Shown piece by piece: positions 50,102-59,473 of a stretch of 64,000 nucleotides of DNA. Each line of letters begins with the position of its first letter. Position 1 is the stretch's first letter. The notes under the pieces were generated by a model. That model was not told the origin of the DNA and searched no databases. It saw nothing but the letters and a program-made list of their open reading frames with translations. The stretch lies in contig JAYRWE010000135.1 of assembly GCA_041918175.1 (NCBI GenBank), positions 22,643-86,642 on the forward strand, written 5' to 3'. This DNA is from JABWAN01 sp041918175 (GTDB lineage: Bacteria; Zhuqueibacterota; Zhuqueibacteria; Zhuqueibacterales; Zhuqueibacteraceae). Both the position numbers and the translations under genes were made by a program.

Positions 50102-52564
50102 ATGCAAATTTTCTCGCGCTGCGCGCTCTGTCTTTCCCTCATTTGTTCCGCTCTGTTTGCCGGCGACAGCGAACGCACGGCAATTGCCATCCGCACGAAT
50201 ACTCCCCCGCTCCTAGACGGTTTCCTCAACGATGAAGTTTGGCAACGTGCGCAACCGCTCTCGGATTTTTATCAACGCGATCCGGATGAAGGCCAACGTG
50301 AAAGCGAGAAGACCGAGATTCGCATTCTCTTTGATCGCGAAGCGCTATATTTCGGCTGCATGATGCACGACGCGGAGCCGGAGAAAATCGTCGCGCGCCT
50401 CACGCGCCGCGATAACGAAATCGACTCCGACGTGATTTCGATTCGCCTCGATACTTATCACGATCACAAAACCGCATTCGAATTTACCGTGCTCGCCTCC
50501 GGTGTGAAGGTGGATATTCTACAATACAATGATGCGGAAAACGAAGATGATTCGTGGGATGCGGTGTGGGAGGTGAAGACGCAGATTTTGCGCGACAATG
50601 GCGCAACGAATTCACCGAAGGGCTGGAGCGCGGAAATCAAAATTCCATTTCACGTGCTGCGTTATTCGCCGAGCCGCGACGGAAAAAATATTTGGGGCGT
50701 GAATTTTATCCGTCGCATCAGCCGCAAATATGAGCGCGATTATTGGGTGCTCATTCCGAAAAGCGCGCGCGGCTTTATTTCACACTTCGGCCATCTTGTG
50801 TTCGAAGGCGAGTTGCCCAATCCGGCGCGGCTTGAAGTGTTGCCATACTCCGTGGGCAGCGGCGCGTTTGTCAATCGCGCGCTCGCGCCCGCGGGAAAAG
50901 GCACGAGCGATTTCAGCGGCAATACGGGCTTTGATCTCAAATATGGTTTGAACAGCAATCTCACGCTTGATCTCACGGTCAATCCCGACTTTGGGCAAGT
51001 GGAAGCTGATCCCGCGGTGTTGAATCTCACCACGTTCGAAACTTTTTATCCGGAGAAGAGGCCGTTCTTTATCGAAGGCACACAGATTTTGCAGTTCTCC
51101 ACTTTCGGCGGCAGCTTCGGCCCCGGCTTGTTTTATTCGCGCCGCGTTGGGCGCAGGCCGCGCGGCCTTGAAGAGTTGGCTGAAGATGTTTCCGTGCGCG
51201 AAGCGCCGAGCGCAACCACGATTCTCGGCGCGGCAAAGATTACGGGCAAAACGAAACGAGGGTTGGCGCTCGGAATTTTACAAGCGCTCACGCAGGAAGA
51301 AAAGGCAACGCTCACCGATGCGCATAACCGTTCTTTTGCGCAAGTGGTGGAACCGGCGGCAAGCTATAGCCTCGTGCGTTTGAAACAAGACGTGAGCGAC
51401 AACTCGAACGTGGGCATGATTGCAACCGCGGTCGCGCGCGATCGACATTGGCCTGCATTCACCGGCGGCGTGGATTGGAATCTTCGTTTTAAAGAAAGCG
51501 TGTATGGCTTCGAGGGTTTTTTAGCGAACTCGCAAACCACGCAAGACGTGAATCGCCGCATTGCCGGCTCGGCCGGGCGTTTGCGTTTCGGCAAAGACGG
51601 CGGCGCGCATTGGCTCTATTCCGTGAGCGGCGATTTCACGTCGCGACATTATAACATCAACGACCTCGGCTATTTTCGCCGGCCTAATGACTATGGCGGT
51701 ATGCTCGAACTGCGCTATCGCGAAACGTTGCCGGGAAAAATTTTCCGGAGTTGGTCGGTTCGCGCCTCGCAACATTGGCGGTGGAATTTCGAAGGCGCGA
51801 AACTGTTCACCGATGACAATCTGCGCATGAATGGGCAGTGGCGCAATTATTGGGAAACGATGTTGTCGCTTAGTTACTCGGTGCCTGCCTATGATGATCG
51901 CGAAACGCGCGGCTTGGGCTTGTATAAAAAGCCGGCACAGTGGCGGACTTTTGTTGAAATCGAAAGCGATGGCCGCAAGCCGGTTTTTACAACATTAAAT
52001 TTTTCGCATACGCAAGACTCCCGCGGACAGCGGGCTTGGCGCACGGGAATGGAAGCCGGGCTGCGACCCACTACTTTTTCGGAGATCGATTTTGAAATGG
52101 GATTTAGCCGCACGCGTAATTTGGAAGCATGGGTGTCCAATGTTGCCGATGCGACGGTCTCACCCACCTCATTTAGCGTCTTTGGTCTGCGCGATACCGA
52201 GGAGCGCGACTTCACATTGCGCGGCAATCTCACGCTCACGCGCGATCTCACTTTGCAAGTGTATACGCAATTATTTCTCGCCAAGGGACATCACGACAGT
52301 TTTCGCAGGTTGCTCACCCCGGAGCAGTTTGCGCCCTATGCCTATAACGGCGAGCCTGACTTCAACGAGCAAGCTTACAATCTGAATGTCGTGTGGCGCT
52401 GGGAATATCGTCCCGGCAGCGTGCTCTATTTGGTGTGGACGCAAGCGCGCGCCGGTGAGAACGCCGATTACTTCACCTCACTGCGCGACGACGTGCGTGA
52501 CGCGTTTCGTTTGCCGGCGCAAAACGTGGTGTTGTTGAAGGCGAGTTATTGGTGGAGGAGGTGA
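50102..52564 (+). CDS. DUF5916 outer-membrane protein with N-terminal CBM9-like domain
   Basis: The 820-residue protein has a signal peptide (MQIFSRCALCLSLICSALFA), a CBM9-like carbohydrate/heme-binding-fold domain (PPLLDGFLNDEVWQRAQPLS, LYFGCMMHDAEPEKIVARLT, IWGVNFIRRISRKYERDYWV) and a long C-terminal beta-barrel (from about 240: VNPDFGQVEADPAVLNLTTF, ETFYPEKRPFFIEG). This is the DUF5916 arrangement, common in Bacteroidota-like and FCB bacteria; function is not firmly known. ATG 50102 has GAAGG about eight bases upstream. It is monocistronic as far as can be seen. Confidence 0.88.
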   Translation: MQIFSRCALCLSLICSALFAGDSERTAIAIRTNTPPLLDGFLNDEVWQRAQPLSDFYQRDPDEGQRESEKTEIRILFDREALYFGCMMHDAEPEKIVARLTRRDNEIDSDVISIRLDTYHDHKTAFEFTVLASGVKVDILQYNDAENEDDSWDAVWEVKTQILRDNGATNSPKGWSAEIKIPFHVLRYSPSRDGKNIWGVNFIRRISRKYERDYWVLIPKSARGFISHFGHLVFEGELPNPARLEVLPYSVGSGAFVNRALAPAGKGTSDFSGNTGFDLKYGLNSNLTLDLTVNPDFGQVEADPAVLNLTTFETFYPEKRPFFIEGTQILQFSTFGGSFGPGLFYSRRVGRRPRGLEELAEDVSVREAPSATTILGAAKITGKTKRGLALGILQALTQEEKATLTDAHNRSFAQVVEPAASYSLVRLKQDVSDNSNVGMIATAVARDRHWPAFTGGVDWNLRFKESVYGFEGFLANSQTTQDVNRRIAGSAGRLRFGKDGGAHWLYSVSGDFTSRHYNINDLGYFRRPNDYGGMLELRYRETLPGKIFRSWSVRASQHWRWNFEGAKLFTDDNLRMNGQWRNYWETMLSLSYSVPAYDDRETRGLGLYKKPAQWRTFVEIESDGRKPVFTTLNFSHTQDSRGQRAWRTGMEAGLRPTTFSEIDFEMGFSRTRNLEAWVSNVADATVSPTSFSVFGLRDTEERDFTLRGNLTLTRDLTLQVYTQLFLAKGHHDSFRRLLTPEQFAPYAYNGEPDFNEQAYNLNVVWRWEYRPGSVLYLVWTQARAGENADYFTSLRDDVRDAFRLPAQNVVLLKASYWWRR

Positions 52565-52664
52565 GTGTGTCGAGTTTAAAATATAAGTGGCATTCCCAAT
52601 TTCAGCCCCATATATTCTCCGCAGTTTGTTGCACAACTTGAATCGTTAAGATAGGAGGTGACTT

Positions 52665-52958
52665 ATGGTTTCGGTAACACTGAAGTCTGGCGGTGTTGAA
52701 AAACAGGAGATCTTGACCCATCTCATTTTCAGCGCGCTGCAACGTGAGCGTGCGATTTTGGAGAGAGGTCTAGCCAAAACCCAGACCCAGTTGGAAAGCC
52801 TCGAAAAACGGTACGGTATGACTACTACTGATTTTTTCGAACGCTATCAGAACGGCGAAATGGACGACCGCAATGATTTCATCGACTGGGCCGGTGAATA
52901 TCACATTTATATGAGCATTCGCGAACAAATCGATTGTCTTGAAGGGATGAGTTTTTGA
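52665..52958 (+). CDS. Small coiled-coil protein upstream of the TumE-like gene
   Basis: The 97-residue protein has a helical stretch ALQRERAILERGLAKTQTQL followed by a short acidic C-terminal part ending CLEGMSF. No DNA-binding motif is evident. It has an excellent ribosome site (AGGAGGTGACTT) before ATG 52665. Its stop overlaps the TTG start of the next gene, so it is probably the antitoxin or chaperone part of a pair. Confidence 0.7.
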   Translation: MVSVTLKSGGVEKQEILTHLIFSALQRERAILERGLAKTQTQLESLEKRYGMTTTDFFERYQNGEMDDRNDFIDWAGEYHIYMSIREQIDCLEGMSF

Positions 52959-53203
52959 AGGCAAGTGAGTACCTTGTAAGTTGTTGGGGCAATACCGTGC
53001 GTAAGCCTTCTTACTCTTATCATTATCAAATCGACGAGGGTCTTGTTTTTCGCTATGACAACGCGCCGCACCACATCCATCTCGCAACATTTCCTCACCA
53101 TAAACACACAGCCGCCGGCGAAATCATTCCATCACCAGAACCTACCTGGAATTTCATTCTAGCTGAGATAGAAGCTGTGCTAGGGGAGAATACGGCAATT
53201 TGA
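52955..53203 (+). CDS. TumE-like (DUF6516) toxin-family protein
   Basis: The 82-residue protein contains the family hallmark FRYDNAPHHIHLATFPHHKH. Members annotated as toxin-antitoxin TumE carry this motif. It is shorter at the N-terminus than usual. The frame has no ATG; TTG 52955, overlapping the upstream stop by four bases (TTGA), is the likely start by translational coupling. The codon use does not stand out. Confidence 0.7.
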   Translation: MKASEYLVSCWGNTVRKPSYSYHYQIDEGLVFRYDNAPHHIHLATFPHHKHTAAGEIIPSPEPTWNFILAEIEAVLGENTAI

Positions 53204-53226
53204 GTTTGGCGGAACTAGACGCGGTG

Positions 53227-54861
53227 TTATCGCCGTTTTGCAGTTGCGCGAAAGATTTGCTTTTTATTATCCGCTCTATTTGAAGACGCACTCCGCCATC
53301 GATAAACGAGCATCCCCGCCACGATCAGCACCATCACCCCGGCCCACCAATCGCCATAGCGCGCATAAAATGTCGGCGGCATTTGCATGAGCGGCACTTG
53401 CGCCGCAAAGTACGTCGGCACATCCCGCTCTGCCCGATTTGTAATCTCACCGTTCGGCATGATCACCGCGGAAATGCCGGTGTTCGTGGCGCGCACTTGC
53501 ACCAAGCGTGTTTCCACGCTGCGCAATTGCGCGAGCGCGAGATGTTGCTCCTGCTCCTGCCATTTGCCATACCAACTATCGTTCGTCGAATTTAGAATAA
53601 TGTTCGCGCCTTGCAGCGCATATTCGCGCATGTAATTCGGATCGAGCGCTTCATAGCAAATGATCGCCGCGATTTTGAAATCGCGATAGCGCATCATCTC
53701 CGGCCCCGGCCCGGCGCCGAAATCCGCAATGGCGGGGATGAGATTTTTGAGCGAAGGGAAAATACTCGAGAGCGGCATGTACTCGCCGAACGCGAGCAGA
53801 ATGTGCTTTTTGTAAATCGCGCTCGCCGTGTCTTGGCCGGGCGCAATTAAAGCCATCGAATTAAAATAGCGATACTCCGGCTTGCGCTGTGTGGCATGCC
53901 CGCCGGTCACCAGCGGCGCGCTAATCGTGCGCGTCAACTCGGCGAGCGCTTGATGCTCCGGCCGTTTGTCGGGAAATGGATACGGATACGTGCCTTCCGG
54001 CCAGAGCACGAGATCGAGCGACCGCTGTTGTTGTTCATGTAAAACGAGCGTGAGATCGCGATGAATCTCCACCGCCTTTTGCAGCGTTTCGCGATGGCCA
54101 TATTGCGCGAGCAAACGATCTAAATTGCCGAGGTTCCCCTGCACCACGCCGATATTCTTCTGCGTGGCTTGGCTCATGTGCGCATCAATTTGCTGCAATC
54201 GGATTTTTCCATAAACAAAACTAAACAGCGCAATGCCGCACCCGAGCGCAAGGGTTGCAAATGCTTCGTTCCGCGCAAAATGCCGTGGCTGATTTTTGAA
54301 GGCGGTTAAGCGCGGAAGAACAAATTGATCGAGCAACGCGAACACGGCATAATTCACCCAGAGAATTTGCGTCGTCAACAAAATCGCGCCGCCGAGATCG
54401 GCGATTTGAATGAAAGGAAGGACTTGATAGATCGCATTGCCCGCGTACCAATAAAACAATTTGGGAAAAAAAGCTTCAATCGCCACGAACACCGCGGGAA
54501 TCCACAGCGCTTGCCAGCGCAGCGAAAGCTTCTTGCGCAAGAGTGCAACGACGCCGCCGGTGACCGCGAGGTTGATGCTGCCCACCGCGGCATAGAGCAA
54601 GAGAATCGGCGCGGCCGCAAACCACGGCACGCCGCCGAACTCCATGGCCGTGTGCGCGATCCAAAAAAATCCGCCGAACGTCATCACGCCGGAATAAAGC
54701 CAAGTGTACCACGCGGTTTCCTTCACGCTCTCGCAATGATTGAGCAGCCAGAAGTACGGCACGTAGGCGATGATGATCAAAGGCGTCCAATTAATTTCAG
54801 GAAAGGAGAGAAAGCCGAGGCAGCCGCCGAACAGCGCGGCGAGAAGTTTTATTTTTTTCAT
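53227..54861 (-). CDS. lnt: Apolipoprotein N-acyltransferase
   Basis: The 544-residue protein has six or more N-terminal membrane segments followed by a nitrilase-like periplasmic domain with the catalytic triad: Glu in LVLWPEGTYPYPFPD, Lys in IYKKHILLAFGEYMPLSSIF and Cys in IAAIICYEALDPNYMRE. A last membrane segment lies near the C-terminus. It N-acylates the lipid-modified Cys of lipoproteins in the inner membrane. The window encodes at least one lipoprotein (38202-38684). The start is MKKIK at 54861. Confidence 0.95.
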   Translation of the reverse strand: MKKIKLLAALFGGCLGFLSFPEINWTPLIIIAYVPYFWLLNHCESVKETAWYTWLYSGVMTFGGFFWIAHTAMEFGGVPWFAAAPILLLYAAVGSINLAVTGGVVALLRKKLSLRWQALWIPAVFVAIEAFFPKLFYWYAGNAIYQVLPFIQIADLGGAILLTTQILWVNYAVFALLDQFVLPRLTAFKNQPRHFARNEAFATLALGCGIALFSFVYGKIRLQQIDAHMSQATQKNIGVVQGNLGNLDRLLAQYGHRETLQKAVEIHRDLTLVLHEQQQRSLDLVLWPEGTYPYPFPDKRPEHQALAELTRTISAPLVTGGHATQRKPEYRYFNSMALIAPGQDTASAIYKKHILLAFGEYMPLSSIFPSLKNLIPAIADFGAGPGPEMMRYRDFKIAAIICYEALDPNYMREYALQGANIILNSTNDSWYGKWQEQEQHLALAQLRSVETRLVQVRATNTGISAVIMPNGEITNRAERDVPTYFAAQVPLMQMPPTFYARYGDWWAGVMVLIVAGMLVYRWRSASSNRADNKKQIFRATAKRR

Positions 54862-54881
54862 GAAGGTTCAACGTTCTTGGA

Positions 54882-54991
54882 TTGATGGATTGGGGAATTT
54901 CTGGAGTGTGGGATTCTTGGATTCTTGGATTCTTGGAGTGTTGGAGTGTTGGAGTTTTTCGAACCCATCAATCCAACAATCCATCACTCCA
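54882..54991. repeat. TGGATTCT / TTGGAGTG simple repeat with inverted ends
   Basis: Between lnt and the S4-domain gene, GGATTCTT is repeated three times and TTGGAGTG twice, bordered by TTGATGGATTGG on the left and AACCCATCAATCC...CACTCC on the right. The design matches 22542-22622 and 62307-62397. Confidence 0.7.
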
Positions 54992-54992
54992 G

Positions 54993-55400
54993 TCAGCTCT
55001 TGCCTCGCCAGCGTTCCATTTCACGGCGGGATTTTTTGGTGGGACGGCCTTTGTCCGGCGCCGGCAATTGCCGTGCTTGTTGTTTGAAGAGCTTCATCAA
55101 CTCGAGCGTTTCCGGCGGCAACTCCGGTGTGGTTTCGTGATAAACGAGTTTCGCATCTTTCGCCGATAGCCCGCGCTGCGGCAGATCTTTGATTTCGAGC
55201 GTGCGATAGTGATTCGAAACTTTGACGATGAGCACATCACCGATGCGCACGTCGCGCGAAGGCTTGGCAACAGAGTCATTCACTTTCACGCGCCCGAGAT
55301 CACAAGCCTGCGCCGCCTCTTCGCGCGTTTTAAAAATGCGCGCGGCCTTTAGCCATTTGTCGAGGCGCATTTCGGGTGCGGCGTTGTCGGGTTGTTTCAT
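54993..55400 (-). CDS. S4-domain RNA-binding protein (Hsp15/RqcP-like)
   Basis: The 135-residue protein has an N-terminal S4 domain: MRLDKWLKAARIFKTREEAA, LGRVKVNDSVAKPSRDVRIG, VSNHYRTLEIK, then a basic tail (RPTKKSRREMERWRG). Hsp15 (HslR) rescues 50S subunits carrying nascent chains, and the related RqcP works in ribosome quality control; the basic tail is typical of Hsp15. It is divergent in function from lnt, though on the same strand upstream of it, with the repeat between. Confidence 0.9.
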   Translation of the reverse strand: MKQPDNAAPEMRLDKWLKAARIFKTREEAAQACDLGRVKVNDSVAKPSRDVRIGDVLIVKVSNHYRTLEIKDLPQRGLSAKDAKLVYHETTPELPPETLELMKLFKQQARQLPAPDKGRPTKKSRREMERWRGKS

Positions 55401-55591
55401 GGTCTATTGTGCGTATGCTTACTTGCGATGCTATTTTGCTTTCTTGTTTCCAATTTATATCGGAAGCGGTTGAATGTCAAGCTTGGGACTACAATGTGAC
55501 GTTGCGCATGATGTTTACTCCGGGAAATTCGTAACGCGGATTTCCAGTCTGCAAACTAAGCCGGCAAGGATGCCTGCGCTACAACATCTTC

Positions 55592-55626
55592 GCGATCGTG
55601 ATAGTTCTTTCGGAATAATACTATAA
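55592..55626 (+). promoter_or_regulatory. Second copy of the 35-bp TAATACTATAA motif
   Basis: GCGATCGTGATAGTTCTTTC followed by GGAATAATACTATAA aligns without gaps to 6064-6098, with a handful of differences. It lies about 255 bases before pstS, so it is not obviously the pstS promoter. Confidence 0.35.
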
Positions 55627-55764
55627 GGGAGCATAGCTGCAACCAAATGTACTGAATGGTCAATTTCAACACCCGCGCAGCCGTATTAATTTTCACAGAG
55701 CAATATTATTTGCCCACCTTCCATTTTAACTCCGCGTTAAGCGCTTTCTGCCTTTTTATCAAAC

Positions 55765-55794
55765 CATAACTTCGTCTTAACACAATCTTAATCT
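55765..55794 (+). promoter_or_regulatory. Pho box: three 11-bp-phased repeats upstream of pstS
   Basis: CATAACTT-cgt-CTTAACAC-aat-CTTAATCT: three 8-mers spaced by 3 bases, starting at 55765, 55776 and 55787. This is the 8+3 layout of PhoB-family operators (compare CTTAACCT-N3-CTTAACCT in cyanobacteria). A TATTCT -10-like hexamer follows at about 55803, near where an activated promoter would place it. No PhoR/PhoB genes are in the window. Confidence 0.7.
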
Positions 55795-55882
55795 CCGAGC
55801 TTTATTCTGTGATTGTCAAAAAGCGCAAAATGCGCCTTCAATTCACGATCATCATCAACCTCAAAGCAAAGGGAGACTTCAC

Positions 55883-56866
55883 ATGCAAATCAATCAAACC
55901 CTGCGGCGCAGTTTCATTCTTAGCGCGTTGCTTGTTATAAGTTCCTTTACTTTCGCGCAGGAAGCGGTGAAAGTCGATCCTGCAATTAAAAAGTACGCCA
56001 AGACCAGCGGCGTGTCCGGCTCCGTGAGCAGCATCGGTTCCGACACAATGAACAACCTGATGACGCTTTGGGCCGAGGCGTTTGCGAAATATTATCCCAA
56101 TGTGAAAGTGCAAGTCGAAGGCAAAGGATCAAGCACCGCGCCACCGGCGTTGATTGCGGGCACGGCGCAATTCGGTCCGATGTCGCGCGCGATGAAGCAA
56201 GAGGAGATCGATAAATTCGAAACGCAGTTTGGTTATAAACCCACTGCTATTCGCACTTCGATTGACGCGCTTGCGGTGTATGTGAATAAAGACAATCCGC
56301 TTGCGAGTTTGAGCATGCCGCAAGTCGATGCGATCTTTTCGAAAACGCGCCGCGGCGGGTTTGCGCAGGATATTGGCACATGGGGAGCCTTGGGCCTCAC
56401 CGGTGCGTGGGAAAAAAATCCGATTAGTTTGTACGGTCGAAATTCCGCTTCCGGCACGTATGGCTACTTCAAAGAACACGCGCTTTATAAAGGCGATTAC
56501 AAAGATACGGTGAAAGAGCAGCCCGGCTCTGCGTCGGTCGTGCAAGGCGTCACGGAAGATCGCTATGCCATCGGCTATTCGGGCATCGGCTATATCACCT
56601 CGGGGGTGAAGGCTTTGGCGCTCTCCAGTAAAGAAGGCGAAGCCGCGCACGCAGCGAATATGGCAAACGTGCTCACTGGCAAATATCCGCTTTCGCGTTT
56701 TCTCTATGTGTACGTCAACAAAGCGCCGAACCAGCCGCTGGATCCGCTCGTGAAAGAATTTTGCAAATTCATTCTCAGCCAAGAAGGCCAGCAAGTTGTG
56801 ATCAAAGACGGCTACATGCCGATCCCGCTCAATGTCGCGCAAGAAGAGTTGAAGAAGTTAGAATAA
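55883..56866 (+). CDS. pstS: Phosphate ABC transporter substrate-binding protein
   Basis: The 327-residue protein has a signal peptide (RRSFILSALLVISSFTFAQ), and PstS-like phosphate-binding signatures: SIGSDTMNNLMTLWAEAFAK, KGSSTAPPALIAGTAQFGPM, ISLYGRNSASGTYGYFKEHA, and YSGIGYITSGVKAL. It binds phosphate in the periplasm and delivers it to PstCA. A classical AGGGAG-like site (AAAGGGAG) lies about eight bases before the ATG. It heads the pst operon under the Pho box. Confidence 0.95.
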   Translation: MQINQTLRRSFILSALLVISSFTFAQEAVKVDPAIKKYAKTSGVSGSVSSIGSDTMNNLMTLWAEAFAKYYPNVKVQVEGKGSSTAPPALIAGTAQFGPMSRAMKQEEIDKFETQFGYKPTAIRTSIDALAVYVNKDNPLASLSMPQVDAIFSKTRRGGFAQDIGTWGALGLTGAWEKNPISLYGRNSASGTYGYFKEHALYKGDYKDTVKEQPGSASVVQGVTEDRYAIGYSGIGYITSGVKALALSSKEGEAAHAANMANVLTGKYPLSRFLYVYVNKAPNQPLDPLVKEFCKFILSQEGQQVVIKDGYMPIPLNVAQEELKKLE

Positions 56867-56913
56867 GGCATGCGCTGGCAGTAACGCCGTGTGCCGATTA
56901 AAGAACCAATCTC

Positions 56914-57030
56914 AGAATAAAATTCTGAAAGTTTTTTGATTACACCCGGATCGAAAGCGCACGCAGAATAAGCATGCGTTTTTGATCCGTGTGCTGCCCA
57001 AGGGCTGCGGTTTTCAGCTTGTCTGAAAAT
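56914..57030 (+). ncRNA. Block A copy in the pstS-pstC gap, candidate structured RNA
   Basis: It starts AGAATAAAATTCTGAAAG, has an imperfect hairpin (CCGGATC...GATCCG, 56947-56989) and ends GGGCTGCGGTTTTCAGCTTG then TCTG. The same borders enclose a different, perfect hairpin at 63273-63410. It fills the 225-bp gap before pstC. It may be an RNA element or a repeat; no known RNA family was recognised. Confidence 0.35.
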
Positions 57031-57091
57031 CTGCTTTGTGTCTCTATTAGAAGTGAAATCTTTGCTTGTATGAAAGTACGCGGCACGCGCC

Positions 57092-59362
57092 ATGGCCAAA
57101 TCTCTTGACACTGAAACGCTCATCTCGCGCACACCGACGGTTTCGCCGCGGCTGCGCGTGCGCAAGCTAGTGGATCGCGCAGCGACTTTTTTCGTCACTG
57201 CCGGTGGCGTAACCGTCATCGTTTGTATTGTCGGTTTGCTCGCACTATTCTTTGCGGTCATTGCACCGCTGTGGCGCGAAGCAAAAGTTGAGATCAAGGG
57301 GCGCTTTGCTGCAAAGACGCTGTTTGCGGATAGCACTGCGGCTGTTCTCGCTTTGGGCTGCGATGAGTATCAACAAATCGGCTTTGCGGTGAATACGCAC
57401 GGCACGCTTCAGTTTTATCAGCTCACGGATTTTGCCCCTCTTGCAAGCTTCAGCGCCCCGCTTGCCGCAGAGGCAAAAATTTTGAGCGCACAATTTCACC
57501 AGGACGATAAAACCTTTGCGCTCGGCACGCAGCGCGGCGAATTGTTCGCGGGCATGATCGATTATCAAGTTTCGTTTCAAGCAAGCACGCGCGTTTTTCG
57601 GCCGACGGTGGAATTTTTCGAAGCCATTGCGCTTGACAGCAGCGCACAAGCCTTAACCGCGATTGCATGCGCGGGCGCACCAAATGATAACTTTCTCGCT
57701 GCCGGTTTGACTGCGGATGATCGTCTCGTGCTCTATCGTCGCGAAGTCGCGACTTCACTCTTGGGCAGCGGCGAGGTGACGGAACAGCGGCACACGCTCG
57801 CAACGCTTGCAGGAAAACCAACTGCGGTGCTCGTGGAAAAATCGCGGCAGCATTTGTTTGTGGGCTTTGCCAACGGCTTGCTGCAAAGGTATAATGTAGA
57901 ATCATTGTCCGCGCCGCGCTTGCTCGAAGAAGTTCAAGTTGCCAACCATGCCCTTACGCAATTGGGCTTTCTCATCGGTGAGCGCTCGCTCGTGGTCGGC
58001 ACCGCGCACGGCGAGATCACGGTCTGGTTTGGCGCATTCGATGAAAGCGGAGCCGGAGCGCCCAAGTTGCGGCGCGCGCATGTGTTCGCGCCCATGAACG
58101 GTGCGATCACGAGTTTTGCGGCTTCGCAGCGCAACCGTTCGTTTCTCGTCGGAAGTGAAAATGGCGAGACGGCGCTGCTCTATTCGACGAACGAGCGCAC
58201 TTTGCACCAAGCACGTTATTTCGATTCGGCGATCGCGGCACTGGCATTTGCGCCTAAGGGTGACGGCGCGCTCATGCTTGATGCGCAGCATAATTTATTG
58301 CACCTCGCGCTCGATAATCCGCATCCCGAAGCGAGTGGAAAAGCATTCTTTGGAAAAATTTGGTACGAAGGGTATGGCAAGCCGGAGTACGTGTGGCAAT
58401 CAAGCGGCGGAACGGATGACTTCGAACCGAAGCTGAGTTTGATTCCCCTCATTTTCGGCACGCTCAAAGGCACGCTCTACGCGCTCTGTTTCGCGTTGCC
58501 GCTCGGCGTGCTCTCTGCGCTGTGTGTTTCGCAATTCATGCATGCGAAGCTGCGCGGCCTGGTGAAGCCGGTGATGGAAATCATGGCTGCGTTGCCGAGT
58601 GTCGTGCTCGGTTTCATCGCCGGCTTGTGGCTCGCGCCGCGCGTGCAGCCGATGTTCCCCGGTTTGCTTGCGGCATTGGTGGCCGCGCCGTTTGCTGCGG
58701 TCATTTTCGGATTCTTGTGGCAAAACATTTTGCACCGATGGACCAAAGCGCTCCGGTCCGGCATCGAAGTTTTTGCGCTCGTTCCCCTCGTCGTTGCGGT
58801 TGCGGCCTTATGTTTTGCGAACAATGAGGGGATTGAAAGAATTTTCTTTGCAGGCGATTTCCGGCAATGGTTGTTGGATACGTTTGCGGTGTCGTATGAT
58901 CAACGCAATGCTTTCATCGTGGGGTTGATCATGGGCTTTGCCGTGATTCCGATTATCTTCACGGTTTCAGAAGACGCGCTTTCGAATGTGCCCAAGAGCA
59001 TGGTGGCGGCGTCGCTTGCGCTAGGTGCAACGCCGTGGCAAACGGCCTTGCGCGTGGTTTTGCCCACGGCCAGCCCGGGCATTTTTTCCGCGACGATGAT
59101 CGGTCTCGGTCGCGCCGTGGGCGAGACGATGATCGTGCTCATGGCCACGGGCAACACGCCGTTGATGGAATGGAATCCCTTCAACGGTTTTCGCACGTTG
59201 TCCGCGAACATCGCGGTCGAAATTCCCGAAGCGCCCGAGGGCGGAACATTGTTTCGGGCGTTGTTTTTGTCCGCGCTCTTGCTCTTTCTCATGACGTTCG
59301 TGGTGAATACGATTGCGGAGTTGATTCGGCAACGCATGCGAGGGAAGTATGAGCGGGCTTAA
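57092..59362 (+). CDS. pstC: Phosphate ABC transporter permease PstC, with large extracytoplasmic domain
   Basis: The 756-residue protein is more than twice the size of E. coli PstC. A first membrane segment (about 29-52) is followed by roughly 380 extracytoplasmic residues of WD40/propeller-like strands (for example GFANGLLQRYNVESLSAPRL, FLVGSENGETALLY), then five or six membrane segments with the permease signature region PKSMVAASLALGATPWQTAL and VGETMIVLMATGN. Such extended PstC proteins are known in some Proteobacteria. No ribosome site precedes ATG 57092. It forms the phosphate channel with PstA. Confidence 0.93.
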   Translation: MAKSLDTETLISRTPTVSPRLRVRKLVDRAATFFVTAGGVTVIVCIVGLLALFFAVIAPLWREAKVEIKGRFAAKTLFADSTAAVLALGCDEYQQIGFAVNTHGTLQFYQLTDFAPLASFSAPLAAEAKILSAQFHQDDKTFALGTQRGELFAGMIDYQVSFQASTRVFRPTVEFFEAIALDSSAQALTAIACAGAPNDNFLAAGLTADDRLVLYRREVATSLLGSGEVTEQRHTLATLAGKPTAVLVEKSRQHLFVGFANGLLQRYNVESLSAPRLLEEVQVANHALTQLGFLIGERSLVVGTAHGEITVWFGAFDESGAGAPKLRRAHVFAPMNGAITSFAASQRNRSFLVGSENGETALLYSTNERTLHQARYFDSAIAALAFAPKGDGALMLDAQHNLLHLALDNPHPEASGKAFFGKIWYEGYGKPEYVWQSSGGTDDFEPKLSLIPLIFGTLKGTLYALCFALPLGVLSALCVSQFMHAKLRGLVKPVMEIMAALPSVVLGFIAGLWLAPRVQPMFPGLLAALVAAPFAAVIFGFLWQNILHRWTKALRSGIEVFALVPLVVAVAALCFANNEGIERIFFAGDFRQWLLDTFAVSYDQRNAFIVGLIMGFAVIPIIFTVSEDALSNVPKSMVAASLALGATPWQTALRVVLPTASPGIFSATMIGLGRAVGETMIVLMATGNTPLMEWNPFNGFRTLSANIAVEIPEAPEGGTLFRALFLSALLLFLMTFVVNTIAELIRQRMRGKYERA

Positions 59363-59473
59363 TGGCTTCAATCTTTGTCCGCGCAGCATACGAAAAGCTT
59401 TTGTTGGTCTCGGTGGGTTTCGCGGGTAAGAAGAAACTTGTTTTGAAAATATCATGCGGCGGCGGGATGCCGT

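Larger units (their letters stand above)
55401..55882. other. 482-bp intergenic region, pst promoter region
   Basis: No gene is visible. It contains a copy of the TAATACTATAA motif (55592-55626) and the Pho box (55765-55794). The first 150 bases hold only an AT-rich stretch and no clear terminator for the S4 gene. Confidence 0.6.
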
